Below, piece by piece: positions 8,586 through 16,070 of a DNA stretch of 35,097 nucleotides. Location of the stretch: assembly GCF_019331725.1 (NCBI RefSeq), contig NZ_JAHBBF010000021.1:1-35097 (forward strand), written 5' to 3'. Both the position numbers and the translations under genes were made by a program. The first letter of the stretch is position 1. Each line of letters starts with the position of its first letter. The stretch is from Bifidobacterium saguinibicoloris (GTDB lineage: Bacteria; Actinomycetota; Actinomycetes; Actinomycetales; Bifidobacteriaceae). The notes under the pieces are model-generated. The model was not told the origin of the DNA and searched no databases. It saw only the letters and a list, made by a program, of their open reading frames with translations.

Positions 8586-11500
8586 ATGGCCGATATCGAC
8601 GTGGGGGACACCTGCGACGGGCCCCTTCCCCGGCTGGTCGCCGGAACGCCCACCGCACGCGGACTCATCGACTATCTCATCGACGCGGCATGCGTGCTGG
8701 GCTTCGGCCCCAAGCCCGGCCGGAAGGCGGAGGACCTCGAGCCGCCGACCGGCATCCGAGACCCGAACTGGCAGTCCTCCTATTCGCTCGCCTGGTATTT
8801 CACCGACTACCTGGAGCAGGACCTTGCGAAGGCCCTCGGCCATCGTCCCGGCGGGACGGCGACCGCCGCGGGCGGATCCACCGACGACCCCCTCGTCGCG
8901 TTCCTCGGCATGGGACGATTGGATGACGCGCCCGCCGTCGGAACCTACCGTGCGGACGCGCGCCGCGAGGACGCCATACTGGACAGCCGTTTCCCGCAGG
9001 ATACGAACGGGCTCAACCGCAAACAGCGGGAGGCGCTGCACAAGGCGCTCCACAACAAGGTGTCGATCATCAAAGGGCCTCCGGGAACCGGCAAGACCGA
9101 AGTGATCATGCACATCATCGCGCTGGCCGTCGAACGAGGGGAGACCGTGGCGGTCGTCTCCTCCAACAACTCCGCCGTGCGCAACGTGGTGGACAAGGCG
9201 ACGGAAGCCTACCGGGCGTACATGCGGCGCGCCGGCGCGCCCGTCGCCGGCGTGGGCCCCGACGAGACGGACCTCGCCGCGGTGACCGCCACCATGCTCG
9301 CCGCGTTGGGCAGCACGCAGGTGCGGCGGGCGTGGCGCCCCATCGGCGCGGAAACCGACGAACCCGTCTTCGGCAAGCCGGAACCCCGCGTGGAGAAGGA
9401 CGGGGACGGACACGTCACGGCCCGGTACTTCCCCAAGTCGGGCAAACCGTACATCGCCGGGGCGGAGACGAAGATCACCTTCGACGACTTCACCCGAAAG
9501 TATCCCATCGTCACCAGCACCATCCACTCGCTGAAGAAATGCTTCGCCGATGGCGCGGAACGAAAGTACGACCTGCTCATCATTGACGAGGCGTCGCAGA
9601 CGAACGTGATCCAGGGCATCGTGGCGCTCAGCTGCGCCAGACGCGTGGTCATCGTCGGCGACGAGGAACAACTGCCGCCCGTGGTGAACGACGCGTACGC
9701 CGGCACGCTGACCGAGCTCGCCGAACACCACCGCGTATGCCGGCCGGCGGGCGAAGGCGACGCCGACGCGATCACGTCCCCATACGACCTGACCGACCCG
9801 GAAAGCAGCTTCCTGACGGCCTGCTACCGGGTGTTCGACCCCGTCTTCGTGCGCAGGAAGGCCGAACTGGAGTCGAGAACCGCCACGGACGGCACGGCGG
9901 GGAATGCCCGCACGGCCGTCGCCGACATCGACACCGACGTCACGACCACGCTGACCGAACACTACCGGTGCCCCGCCGCCATCATCGAATTCTGCAACCA
10001 ATACGTCTACCGGGGCGTGCTCAAACCGGCCAAACCACGGAGGGAAGGCGACCCCGCCTTCCCGCTCGCCCTGCGCTGGTACGACGGCGACTACCGCGAA
10101 GGCTCCTGGCTCGGAAGCGCCGGCGGCAAGGACGGCAAGGACGGCAAAGGCTCGGGAGGTGGCCGCCGGTCCAGCTCGGTCAACGACAAACAGCTGACCG
10201 TCTTCCGCATGGAGGAACTGCCCTACCTCAAACGCCGGCTCAAGGAGGGCGCCGACGCGGGCAGGCCCTTGTCGGTCTGCCTGCTCACGCCGTTCCGCGG
10301 GCAGCAGGAATGGCTCGAACGACTGCTGCGACGCGAACTCCAAGGCATCGTCGACGGCAAGGACATCGCGACCGAACGCTTGGACGGCACCAAGGACAAT
10401 GACGGCGACGGCGACGCCCCCGCCGGCGGAGGCAGTCCCACGCGCGACGGAACGGAACGGGCGCAGGCCCTCACCATCCACAAATCGCAGGGACAGGGCT
10501 TCGACATCGTCTACCTCCTGCCGGTGGAGGACGGCAACTGGGAATGGCCATGGTCGCAGGGCCGGCACCTCATCAACGTGGCCGTCTCCCGCGCCAAACG
10601 GGAGCTGCGCGTCATCGCCTCCACCACGCTGATGTCACGGGAGCTGCAACGACGGCTCACCGGAGGCGAGGTGCCGGCGAACGCGCCGGCCGACGAACGC
10701 AGCCACGACCGGCGCAACCAGCAGATGTTCATCCGCAAGCTCGCCGACTACATCGCCGCCAACGCGCCGGTGGACGCCGCCGGACGGAACCTCGAGCCGG
10801 ACTTCGGCGTCATCCGCTCCCGCGTACGGTCGATCTTCGACATCCGCCCCGCCGTGCAGGAACGCGACCGCGCGGTCGTCCGATCGCTGGAGCGCCGGGA
10901 CCGGCAACGGTCCACGCAATACGCGCCGGAGAACATCGTGCTGGCCGCGGCGGCCCGCATCGCCGAGCACAACAGACTGGTCCTGCTGCACACCGTCAAA
11001 TGGCCTGACGTGCTGCTGCCGGACGGCACCGCGCTCGCCGACGTCGACGAAGGCTTCCACCATTTCAAGGACCCGTCCAACACGGAATTCGACGTGGTGC
11101 TCGCCCGTCTCGACGGGCGCATCGTGATGGCGATCGAGGCGGACGGCGTATACCACCGCTTCGCCCGCGAGACGAGCCCCCAGGAAATCACGCCGTTCGA
11201 ACGGCGGCAGCAGGACATGCGCCGTCTGGTCCACCGGCTGGCGGCGGGAGGCACCGACGTCGTCGGCGCATCGGCCGCCGCCTCGGGCGACGACGCGCGC
11301 CGGACGTACCCGCCGCGCGAGGACGTGATCGAACGCGACCTGCTCAAGGACCGGATCGTGATGTCCCACGCGCACGGGACCGTCGTCCATCTGGGTGCGG
11401 ACAGCTCCTCCTCGGGCGGCGACCGTCGGCCCTATCTGGAGGATGTGCGTCTGCGCATCCTGGGACGACGGCCGCACTCCACCGCCGACGAGGACGGCGA

Positions 11501-11846
11501 CCCCGACCACGCCGAGACCGACTCGTTCCGCGACGACGTCTTCACACCGGGCGCCATGACGGGCGTCGACGGGCTGGTGCTGCTGCGTGTACCTAGCGAC
11601 GGCAGCACGTATCTCGAGACGGACGCCCTGCGACGGGCGGCGGGCATGCCGGACGTCGCGGACACCGTCGCGCCGCGTCCGACCATCGAGGACTACGTGC
11701 GCGCCTGCGACGCCGCCCTCGACGACGACGGCCACTTCGCGCTGCGCGTGAGGACGGAACGGGTGCACGCATGGCTGAGCGACGACGACCTGGAGGCCAT
11801 CGTCGCGACGCGGCGCATGCTGGAACGCTACGAATCCGGACGGTAG
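8586..11846 (+). CDS. SF1 (Upf1-like) helicase with C-terminal nuclease-like domain
   Basis: 1086 residues from the ATG at 8586 (AGGGGG 7 nt upstream); the ATG at 8529 would add 19. Helicase motifs run in order: Walker A GPPGTGKT (~164), Walker B LLIIDEAS (~334), motif III GDEEQLPP (~358), a motif-V-like ALTIHKSQGQGFD, and NVAVSRAKREL (~664). A long insert separates motifs I and II. Towards the end, FDVVLARLDG then MAIEADGVYHRF and QQDMRRL match the PD-(D/E)xK/DUF2726-like pattern, with candidate metal ligands D836, E851 and D853. It probably unwinds and cuts nucleic acid. It stands alone between housekeeping genes. Roles in repair or phage defence are both possible; neither is proven by context. 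Confidence 0.85.
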   Translation: MADIDVGDTCDGPLPRLVAGTPTARGLIDYLIDAACVLGFGPKPGRKAEDLEPPTGIRDPNWQSSYSLAWYFTDYLEQDLAKALGHRPGGTATAAGGSTDDPLVAFLGMGRLDDAPAVGTYRADARREDAILDSRFPQDTNGLNRKQREALHKALHNKVSIIKGPPGTGKTEVIMHIIALAVERGETVAVVSSNNSAVRNVVDKATEAYRAYMRRAGAPVAGVGPDETDLAAVTATMLAALGSTQVRRAWRPIGAETDEPVFGKPEPRVEKDGDGHVTARYFPKSGKPYIAGAETKITFDDFTRKYPIVTSTIHSLKKCFADGAERKYDLLIIDEASQTNVIQGIVALSCARRVVIVGDEEQLPPVVNDAYAGTLTELAEHHRVCRPAGEGDADAITSPYDLTDPESSFLTACYRVFDPVFVRRKAELESRTATDGTAGNARTAVADIDTDVTTTLTEHYRCPAAIIEFCNQYVYRGVLKPAKPRREGDPAFPLALRWYDGDYREGSWLGSAGGKDGKDGKGSGGGRRSSSVNDKQLTVFRMEELPYLKRRLKEGADAGRPLSVCLLTPFRGQQEWLERLLRRELQGIVDGKDIATERLDGTKDNDGDGDAPAGGGSPTRDGTERAQALTIHKSQGQGFDIVYLLPVEDGNWEWPWSQGRHLINVAVSRAKRELRVIASTTLMSRELQRRLTGGEVPANAPADERSHDRRNQQMFIRKLADYIAANAPVDAAGRNLEPDFGVIRSRVRSIFDIRPAVQERDRAVVRSLERRDRQRSTQYAPENIVLAAAARIAEHNRLVLLHTVKWPDVLLPDGTALADVDEGFHHFKDPSNTEFDVVLARLDGRIVMAIEADGVYHRFARETSPQEITPFERRQQDMRRLVHRLAAGGTDVVGASAAASGDDARRTYPPREDVIERDLLKDRIVMSHAHGTVVHLGADSSSSGGDRRPYLEDVRLRILGRRPHSTADEDGDPDHAETDSFRDDVFTPGAMTGVDGLVLLRVPSDGSTYLETDALRRAAGMPDVADTVAPRPTIEDYVRACDAALDDDGHFALRVRTERVHAWLSDDDLEAIVATRRMLERYESGR

Positions 11847-11927
11847 GTCCGGACGGCAGGTTCGGACGGGCCGCGGCGTCGCCGCGTTCCGCCTTCCGGA
11901 TGAGGGCGGACGGACGGCACGGGCGTC

Positions 11928-11933
11928 TAGACT
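11928..11933 (+). promoter_or_regulatory. -10 box of menA, leaderless type
   Basis: TAGACT ends 7 nt before the menA ATG, and no Shine-Dalgarno sequence is present. Confidence 0.65.
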
Positions 11934-11940
11934 GGCGGCC

Positions 11941-13065
11941 ATGGGTAACGGAATGTGGAAGGCATGGCTGGGCGCGATCCGGCCGAAGACGCTGCCGCTC
12001 GCGGTCTCGCCGGTCGTCGCGGCCTCGATGGCGATGTGGAGCACCGTGTTCGAAGGCGTCTGGGGCGGCTCGTACCTGCACCGGCCGTGTCCGGTGGTCG
12101 GCGGCAGACCCCCATACCCGTACGGCGACTACGGCCGGTGCCTCACCTCGCCCGGCTGGTACGCCGCGGTGACGCTGCTGTGCGTGGGCGTCGCCCTGTT
12201 CCTCCAGATCGCCGCCAACCTCGCCAACGACTACTCCGACGGCATCCGCGGCGCGGACGAGACGCGCGGCGGCGACGAGGCGGTCAGCGGCAAGCCGCGG
12301 CGTCTCACCGCCTCCGGTCTGGTCTCGCCGAAGCGCGTGCTGCTCGCCGCCGGCGTCAGCGCGGCGCTCGCCTGCGTGTGCGGGCTCGCCGTGACCGTCC
12401 TCACCGGGCATTGGTGGTTCATCGCGCTCGGCTTCGTCTGCATCGTGGCCGGCTGGTGCTATGTGGGTGGTCGCCATCCGTACGGCTACCACGGGTTCGG
12501 CGAGCTCGCCGTGTTCGTGTTCTTCGGCCTCGTGGCCACGTGCGGCACGTCGTACGCTTTGTCCGACGAGGTGCCGTTCCTCGTCGTCTGGACCGCCGTC
12601 GCGCTCGGTTTCGTCGCCGTCGGCGTGCTGTGCGTCAACAATCTGCGCGACGTCGACGACGACGCGCTCCACGGCAAACGCACGTGGATGGTGCGGTTGG
12701 GCCGCGGCCGCGGTCTCGTGGCCGCCGAAGCGGCGTTGATCGTCCCCACGGCGATGGCGGCGATGTCGTACGTCTCCTACGCGCCGCTCATCCGGGTCGC
12801 GCGGCTCGCGGCGGACCCGCGTTGCGGCACCGTCTTCGACGGCGCGTCCGACACGACCGGGCACGTGGCGTGCGCCGGCATGCCGTGGTGGGATGTGACC
12901 GCGGCCTTCGCGGGGACGGCGATGCTGTGCGCGGCCATCGCGCTGTGTGTGGCCGCGGTGCGCGCGCTGCGCGGTGGCGCGTACCGCAGGGCGCTGCCGA
13001 TGGCCGGGCTGCTTTCGCCCGCGGTGGCGCTGGTCTTCGGATGCGCCTACCTGATGGGGGCGTGA
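11941..13065 (+). CDS. menA: MenA-type 1,4-dihydroxy-2-naphthoate prenyltransferase (UbiA family)
   Basis: A 374-residue integral membrane protein. The two Asp-rich Mg/prenyl-diphosphate motifs are present: ANLANDYSDGIRGADE (~94-107) and NNLRDVDDDALHGKRTW (~235). The N-terminal WLGAIRPKTLPLAVSPV is typical of MenA. The family transfers a polyprenyl chain to 1,4-dihydroxy-2-naphthoate to make demethylmenaquinone in the membrane. Two insertions lie in loops between helices: ~40 residues after TM1 rich in Pro, Gly and Tyr, and ~35 residues near 295 with Cys pairs. No other menaquinone gene is nearby, so it may act on another aromatic acceptor. It has its own leaderless-type promoter. Confidence 0.88.
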   Translation: MGNGMWKAWLGAIRPKTLPLAVSPVVAASMAMWSTVFEGVWGGSYLHRPCPVVGGRPPYPYGDYGRCLTSPGWYAAVTLLCVGVALFLQIAANLANDYSDGIRGADETRGGDEAVSGKPRRLTASGLVSPKRVLLAAGVSAALACVCGLAVTVLTGHWWFIALGFVCIVAGWCYVGGRHPYGYHGFGELAVFVFFGLVATCGTSYALSDEVPFLVVWTAVALGFVAVGVLCVNNLRDVDDDALHGKRTWMVRLGRGRGLVAAEAALIVPTAMAAMSYVSYAPLIRVARLAADPRCGTVFDGASDTTGHVACAGMPWWDVTAAFAGTAMLCAAIALCVAAVRALRGGAYRRALPMAGLLSPAVALVFGCAYLMGA

Positions 13066-13105
13066 ATCCGGCGGATGCCCGGGAGGTCCGGCGCCGACGG
13101 ACGGG

Positions 13106-13138
13106 CGCCGACGGGTGAACATCGCCCGAACGTCGGCG
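13106..13138 (+). terminator. Hairpin after menA
   Basis: An 8-bp perfect stem CGCCGACG/CGTCGGCG enclosing a smaller GGG/CCC stem, located between menA and the gpmA promoter. It lacks a U-tract on the plus strand, so assignment is tentative. Confidence 0.4.
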
Positions 13139-13181
13139 AAAAAACATGGAACGGCTACTCGTGTCCGGCATACCGGGGCGG

Positions 13182-13187
13182 TAGACT
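13182..13187 (+). promoter_or_regulatory. -10 box of gpmA, leaderless type
   Basis: TAGACT ends 6 nt before the gpmA ATG at 13194, with no Shine-Dalgarno sequence between. Confidence 0.7.
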
Positions 13188-13193
13188 GGCCGT

Positions 13194-13934
13194 ATGTCTT
13201 ACAAACTAGTACTGCTCCGTCACGGACAGAGCGCATGGAACAAAACCAATCAGTTCACCGGCTGGGTCGACGTCCCGCTGACCGAGCAGGGTGAAGCCGA
13301 AGCCAAGCGCGGCGGCGAGCTGCTCAAGGAGAAGAACGTCCTTCCGGACATCGTGTTCACCTCCCTGCTGCGCCGCGCCATCAACACCGCCAACATCGCG
13401 CTGGACGCCGCGGACCGCCTGTGGATCCCGGTCGAGCGCAACTGGCGTCTCAACGAGCGCCACTACGGCGCCCTGCAGGGCAAGAACAAGACGGAGATCC
13501 GTCAGGAGTACGGCGACGAGAAGTTCATGCTGTGGCGCCGCTCCTACGCCACTCCGCCGCCGGAGATCGATCCGAACGACGAGTACGCGCAGAACCACGA
13601 CCCGCGCTACACCGGCGACCCGGTGCCGGAGGCCGAGTGCCTGGCCGACGTCGTCAAGCGCGTCGAGCCGTACTTCAAGTCCGCCATCGAGCCCGAGCTC
13701 AAGGCCGGCAAGACCGTCCTGATCGCCGCCCACGGCAACTCGCTGCGTGCCATCGTCAAGATGCTCGACAACCTGTCCGAGGAGGAGATCGCCAAGGTCA
13801 ACATCCCGACCGCCATCCCGCTGCTCTACGAGCTGGACGAGGACTTCAAGCCGATCAAGCCGCGTGGCGAGTACCTGGATCCGGAGGCCGCCGCCGCCGG
13901 TGCCGCCGCCGTCGCCGCCCAGGGCCAGAAGTGA
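13194..13934 (+). CDS. gpmA: 2,3-bisphosphoglycerate-dependent phosphoglycerate mutase
   Basis: 246 residues that interconvert 3- and 2-phosphoglycerate in glycolysis. The phosphohistidine motif LRHGQSAWN lies at 7-15, followed by [23 protein letters not shown] (catalytic Glu region), and the second catalytic His in AAHGNSLR (~180). Length matches the family. An Ala/Gly-rich tail of ~20 residues ends the protein. The nearby phoU and SenX3-like gene recall the gpm1-senX3-regX3 cluster of mycobacteria, but a response regulator is missing here. Transcription probably starts at the ATG itself. Confidence 0.97.
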   Translation: MSYKLVLLRHGQSAWNKTNQFTGWVDVPLTEQGEAEAKRGGELLKEKNVLPDIVFTSLLRRAINTANIALDAADRLWIPVERNWRLNERHYGALQGKNKTEIRQEYGDEKFMLWRRSYATPPPEIDPNDEYAQNHDPRYTGDPVPEAECLADVVKRVEPYFKSAIEPELKAGKTVLIAAHGNSLRAIVKMLDNLSEEEIAKVNIPTAIPLLYELDEDFKPIKPRGEYLDPEAAAAGAAAVAAQGQK

Positions 13935-13994
13935 GCCTTCCGGTCCGCCGGTCCGATCGGATTGTCGGTCCGATGTAGCGGATTCGGCGGATCG

Positions 13995-14046
13995 ATATGA
14001 CGACAGGGGCATCCCGAATGCATTCGGGATGCCCCTGTCGTCATAT
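13995..14046. terminator. 52-bp perfect palindrome between gpmA and the convergent gene
   Basis: Positions 13995-14020 are the exact reverse complement of 14021-14046, with no unpaired centre (…CCGAATG|CATTCGG…). In RNA it would make a hairpin of about 24 bp. It starts 60 bp after the gpmA stop and lies 87 bp beyond the stop of the convergent minus-strand gene, so a bidirectional terminator is the simplest reading. Confidence 0.8.
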
Positions 14047-14133
14047 ATGCGATGCCCGTGTCATTACAATCGTGCTGGTTGTGCTGAGGGGATCGGCACT
14101 CCGCCGAACCAATCGACGGTCTTGATTATCGTG

Positions 14134-14790
14134 TCAGGATGCGGCCTTCTGAACTTCCTTACGGTAGTCGTCCAGCGTCAAACCGATTGATGCGCCTTGG
14201 ATCGGGACGGATGATAGACGGCTTACGGTTCCATGGTCATCAACGGCCAGCACGCCGTCCTGTGGATTGATCGCGTCGTAGCTTTCATCGTTATAGGTAT
14301 GCAGCAGCAATAGGAATTCGTTGTGGTCCGTCTCATTGAGCAGTACCGTGTGTTCCTCGCGCACTTCTTGCCCGTCGATGTGTCCGCCTACTTGTGTGAT
14401 TGCGATGACCTCGTTCGGTGTGACGGCTCCTTTGAGTACCTCGAGTACCCTCACATCGGTCACGGTGACCGGTACCGCCAGAGCGTCCTTGTTGATTGCC
14501 TGGCGTGCAAGGCCATATTGCGGATTCGTTGCGGCATCGCCATTGGTCGTGTCGATGTGCGGATATGACAATTCCTCCCTGGACTCAAGAACGGTTCCGA
14601 CTATGATGACGTCAGCCGCCTGTACGGATTCCGACAGGGTGGCGTATTGCGGGTAATCCGCCTGTATGACGTGTGACGTGGGCTCGTGGTGCGAAGACAT
14701 GAGATACCCAGTTGCGAGTAGCGCTCCACAGAGCATGATCAGTGGCACGGTGCGTAGCATCACGCGTTTTATGACATGGTTCGTGTTCAT
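14134..14790 (-). CDS. Membrane-anchored/secreted protein of unknown function, AT-richer
   Basis: 218 residues. A hydrophobic segment at ~10-30 (MLRTVPLIMLCGALLATGYL) indicates a signal anchor or signal peptide. The remainder is soluble and β-rich, with ADVIIVGTVLES near 60 and VPVTVTDVRVLEVLKGAV near 110 followed by ITQVGG. This resembles secreted hypothetical proteins with a 'V.G.V ... V.EVLKG ... GG' pattern, whose function I do not know. Base composition and codon use are visibly more AT-rich than in gpmA and phoU on either side, suggesting acquisition. The ribosome-binding site is poor (GAAAAG, 15 nt upstream). A promoter with a consensus -35 box lies ~135 bp upstream. Confidence 0.8.
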   Translation of the reverse strand: MNTNHVIKRVMLRTVPLIMLCGALLATGYLMSSHHEPTSHVIQADYPQYATLSESVQAADVIIVGTVLESREELSYPHIDTTNGDAATNPQYGLARQAINKDALAVPVTVTDVRVLEVLKGAVTPNEVIAITQVGGHIDGQEVREEHTVLLNETDHNEFLLLLHTYNDESYDAINPQDGVLAVDDHGTVSRLSSVPIQGASIGLTLDDYRKEVQKAAS

Positions 14791-14816
14791 CAGTAGCAGC
14801 TTTTCACGTAGGTGAC

Positions 14817-14927
14817 GTCATATGATGTCGGTGATCCGATGGCGCTTCTATTTCTTCCATGATTCATCAACGAACCGTTGGGGGTGGAAGAAAGTGGATT
14901 AACAACGGCTGCGCGGGTCATATGATG
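14817..14927. repeat. GTCATATGATG direct repeat, 100 bp apart
   Basis: The 11-mer GTCATATGATG occurs at 14817-14827 and again at 14917-14927, each containing the palindrome TCATATGA. A shorter CATATG follows at 14940. The second copy overlaps the putative -10 box of the AT-rich gene and the first lies in its leader, so this may be a pair of operator sites. Confidence 0.5.
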
Positions 14928-14949
14928 GCGAAAGGTGTTCATATGTCAA
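14922..14949 (-). promoter_or_regulatory. Candidate promoter of the AT-rich secreted-protein gene
   Basis: On the minus strand a perfect TTGACA (14949-14944), a 16-bp spacer and CATCAT (14927-14922). The leader would be ~125 nt. The 399-bp gap 14791-15189 holds this promoter, the GTCATATGATG repeats and the phoU terminator; no gene is seen in it. Confidence 0.5.
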
Positions 14950-15062
14950 CCTCGCTGTCGAAGACTCGGCGTCAATGCCGATTACGACTATTATGCCATG
15001 CCGAGCCCGTCGCTGTTCTTTAAAGTGTTGCAAGATGTATGCGCAATGATTCCATACAAACA

Positions 15063-15100
15063 AAACGACGCAAGACCCGTGCAGGGCCGTTGCGTCGTTT
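15063..15100 (-). terminator. Rho-independent terminator of phoU
   Basis: An 11-bp stem AAACGACGCAA/TTGCGTCGTTT with an inner CCC/GGG pair, followed on the minus strand by TTTTGTTTG. It lies 90 bp past the phoU stop. A smaller TCTCCC/GGGAGA hairpin lies between the two. Confidence 0.85.
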
Positions 15101-15189
15101 CGGGTCTCCCCTCGGGGAGAAGTCTTCGGTTATGCCGGAATGTCCGGTTCGTCACGAGCTGCCGGAAAGCCCGGCCGCTCGTGGACGGT

Positions 15190-15876
15190 TCACTCGATGG
15201 CGCCGTCCTCGTCGCGGCTCGGCTCCTTGGACGGGTCGAAACCGGAGACGATGAACACCACGCGGCGCGCGGCGGACACGGCGTGATCGCCGAGGCGCTC
15301 GAGGAAGCGGCCCAGCAGGACCACGTCGACGATCTGCTGGCGGGTGATGTCGTTGTTCTCGTCGAGCGCCAGCTCGAAGGTCTTGTGGTGCAGGGCGTCC
15401 AGCTCGTCGTCGCCGGCGATGATGCGCTCGGCGGTCTTGGCGTCGCGGTCGGCGAGCATGCTCACCAGGTCGTCGGACGTCTTGTCGAGGAAGTCCTGCA
15501 TCTGCTGGAACGTCTCCTTGGCCACGTCGGGCAGCGGGGAGGCGGGGTAGGCGCGGCGGGAGGTCTCCGCCACGTGCTTGGCGAGATCGCCCATACGCTC
15601 GAACGTGGTGGCCAGACGCATCGTGGAGACGACGATGCGCAGGTCGGTGGCGACAGGGGTCTGCTTGGCGAGCAGCTTGACGCACTGGTCGATGACGCTC
15701 TCCTCGAGGGCGTCGAGTTCGATATCACCGTCGATAACGCTCTGAGCGGCTTCGACATCCTGCTTGAGCAGGGCGTCTCCCGCTCCACGGATGGACTTGC
15801 GCACGCCCTGAACCATGCGGTCGAGGTCGTCGGCGACGGCCTTCATCTCCTCGTTAAAGATAACGCGCATTGTCAT
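15190..15876 (-). CDS. phoU: Phosphate-signalling protein PhoU
   Basis: 228 residues forming two three-helix PhoU repeats (~20-105 and ~125-205). Each carries the acidic metal-binding pattern, seen as DIELDALEESV and DDELDALHHKTFELA, plus the RMGDLAKHVAE and RLGDHAVSAAR segments characteristic of the family. PhoU damps phosphate uptake and the Pho response through the Pst transporter and a sensor kinase. Start at 15876, with AAAGG 5 nt upstream; a second in-frame ATG lies 6 nt later. It is divergent from the SenX3-like kinase, with a PHO-box-like repeat between. No pst genes are in the window. Confidence 0.95.
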   Translation of the reverse strand: MTMRVIFNEEMKAVADDLDRMVQGVRKSIRGAGDALLKQDVEAAQSVIDGDIELDALEESVIDQCVKLLAKQTPVATDLRIVVSTMRLATTFERMGDLAKHVAETSRRAYPASPLPDVAKETFQQMQDFLDKTSDDLVSMLADRDAKTAERIIAGDDELDALHHKTFELALDENNDITRQQIVDVVLLGRFLERLGDHAVSAARRVVFIVSGFDPSKEPSRDEDGAIE

Positions 15877-15924
15877 TTCAGCCTTTCATCTTCTGGTCGT
15901 GAAACTCCTACAGCAACCTGTACC

Positions 15925-15930
15925 AGTGTA
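15925..15930 (-). promoter_or_regulatory. -10 box of phoU
   Basis: TACACT on the minus strand (inside AATAATACACTGG), giving a leader of ~42 nt before the phoU ATG. No good -35 box is seen at 17 bp, which would fit activator dependence. Confidence 0.55.
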
Positions 15931-15989
15931 TTATTCCCGCCTCACAATTTCGACAACGTAGCGAAATCGCCATCTGAAGTTGGTCGAGC

Positions 15990-16019
15990 GTTCACGGAGC
16001 CGTTCACCTTCCATTCAGG
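15990..16019 (+). promoter_or_regulatory. PHO-box-like direct repeats between phoU and the kinase gene
   Basis: GTTCACG at 15990, GTTCACC at 16002 and ATTCAGG at 16013, i.e. spacings of 12 and 11 nt. The last two form consecutive 11-nt units GTTCACCTTCC and ATTCAGGTTCC, the layout of the PHO box described for Streptomyces PhoP. They lie about 50-80 bp upstream of the inferred kinase start site and 70-100 bp upstream of that of phoU. Confidence 0.55.
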
Positions 16020-16057
16020 TTCCCGGCATGTCGCCGTCATGTCGATGTCCGCTGTGG

Positions 16058-16063
16058 GAGAAT
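16058..16063 (+). promoter_or_regulatory. -10-like box of the sensor kinase gene, leaderless type
   Basis: GAGAAT ends 7 nt before the ATG at 16071. The same spacing is seen at menA, gpmA and thyA. An ATG at 16062 overlaps the box and is disfavoured. Confidence 0.45.
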
Positions 16064-16070
16064 GGGGCCC

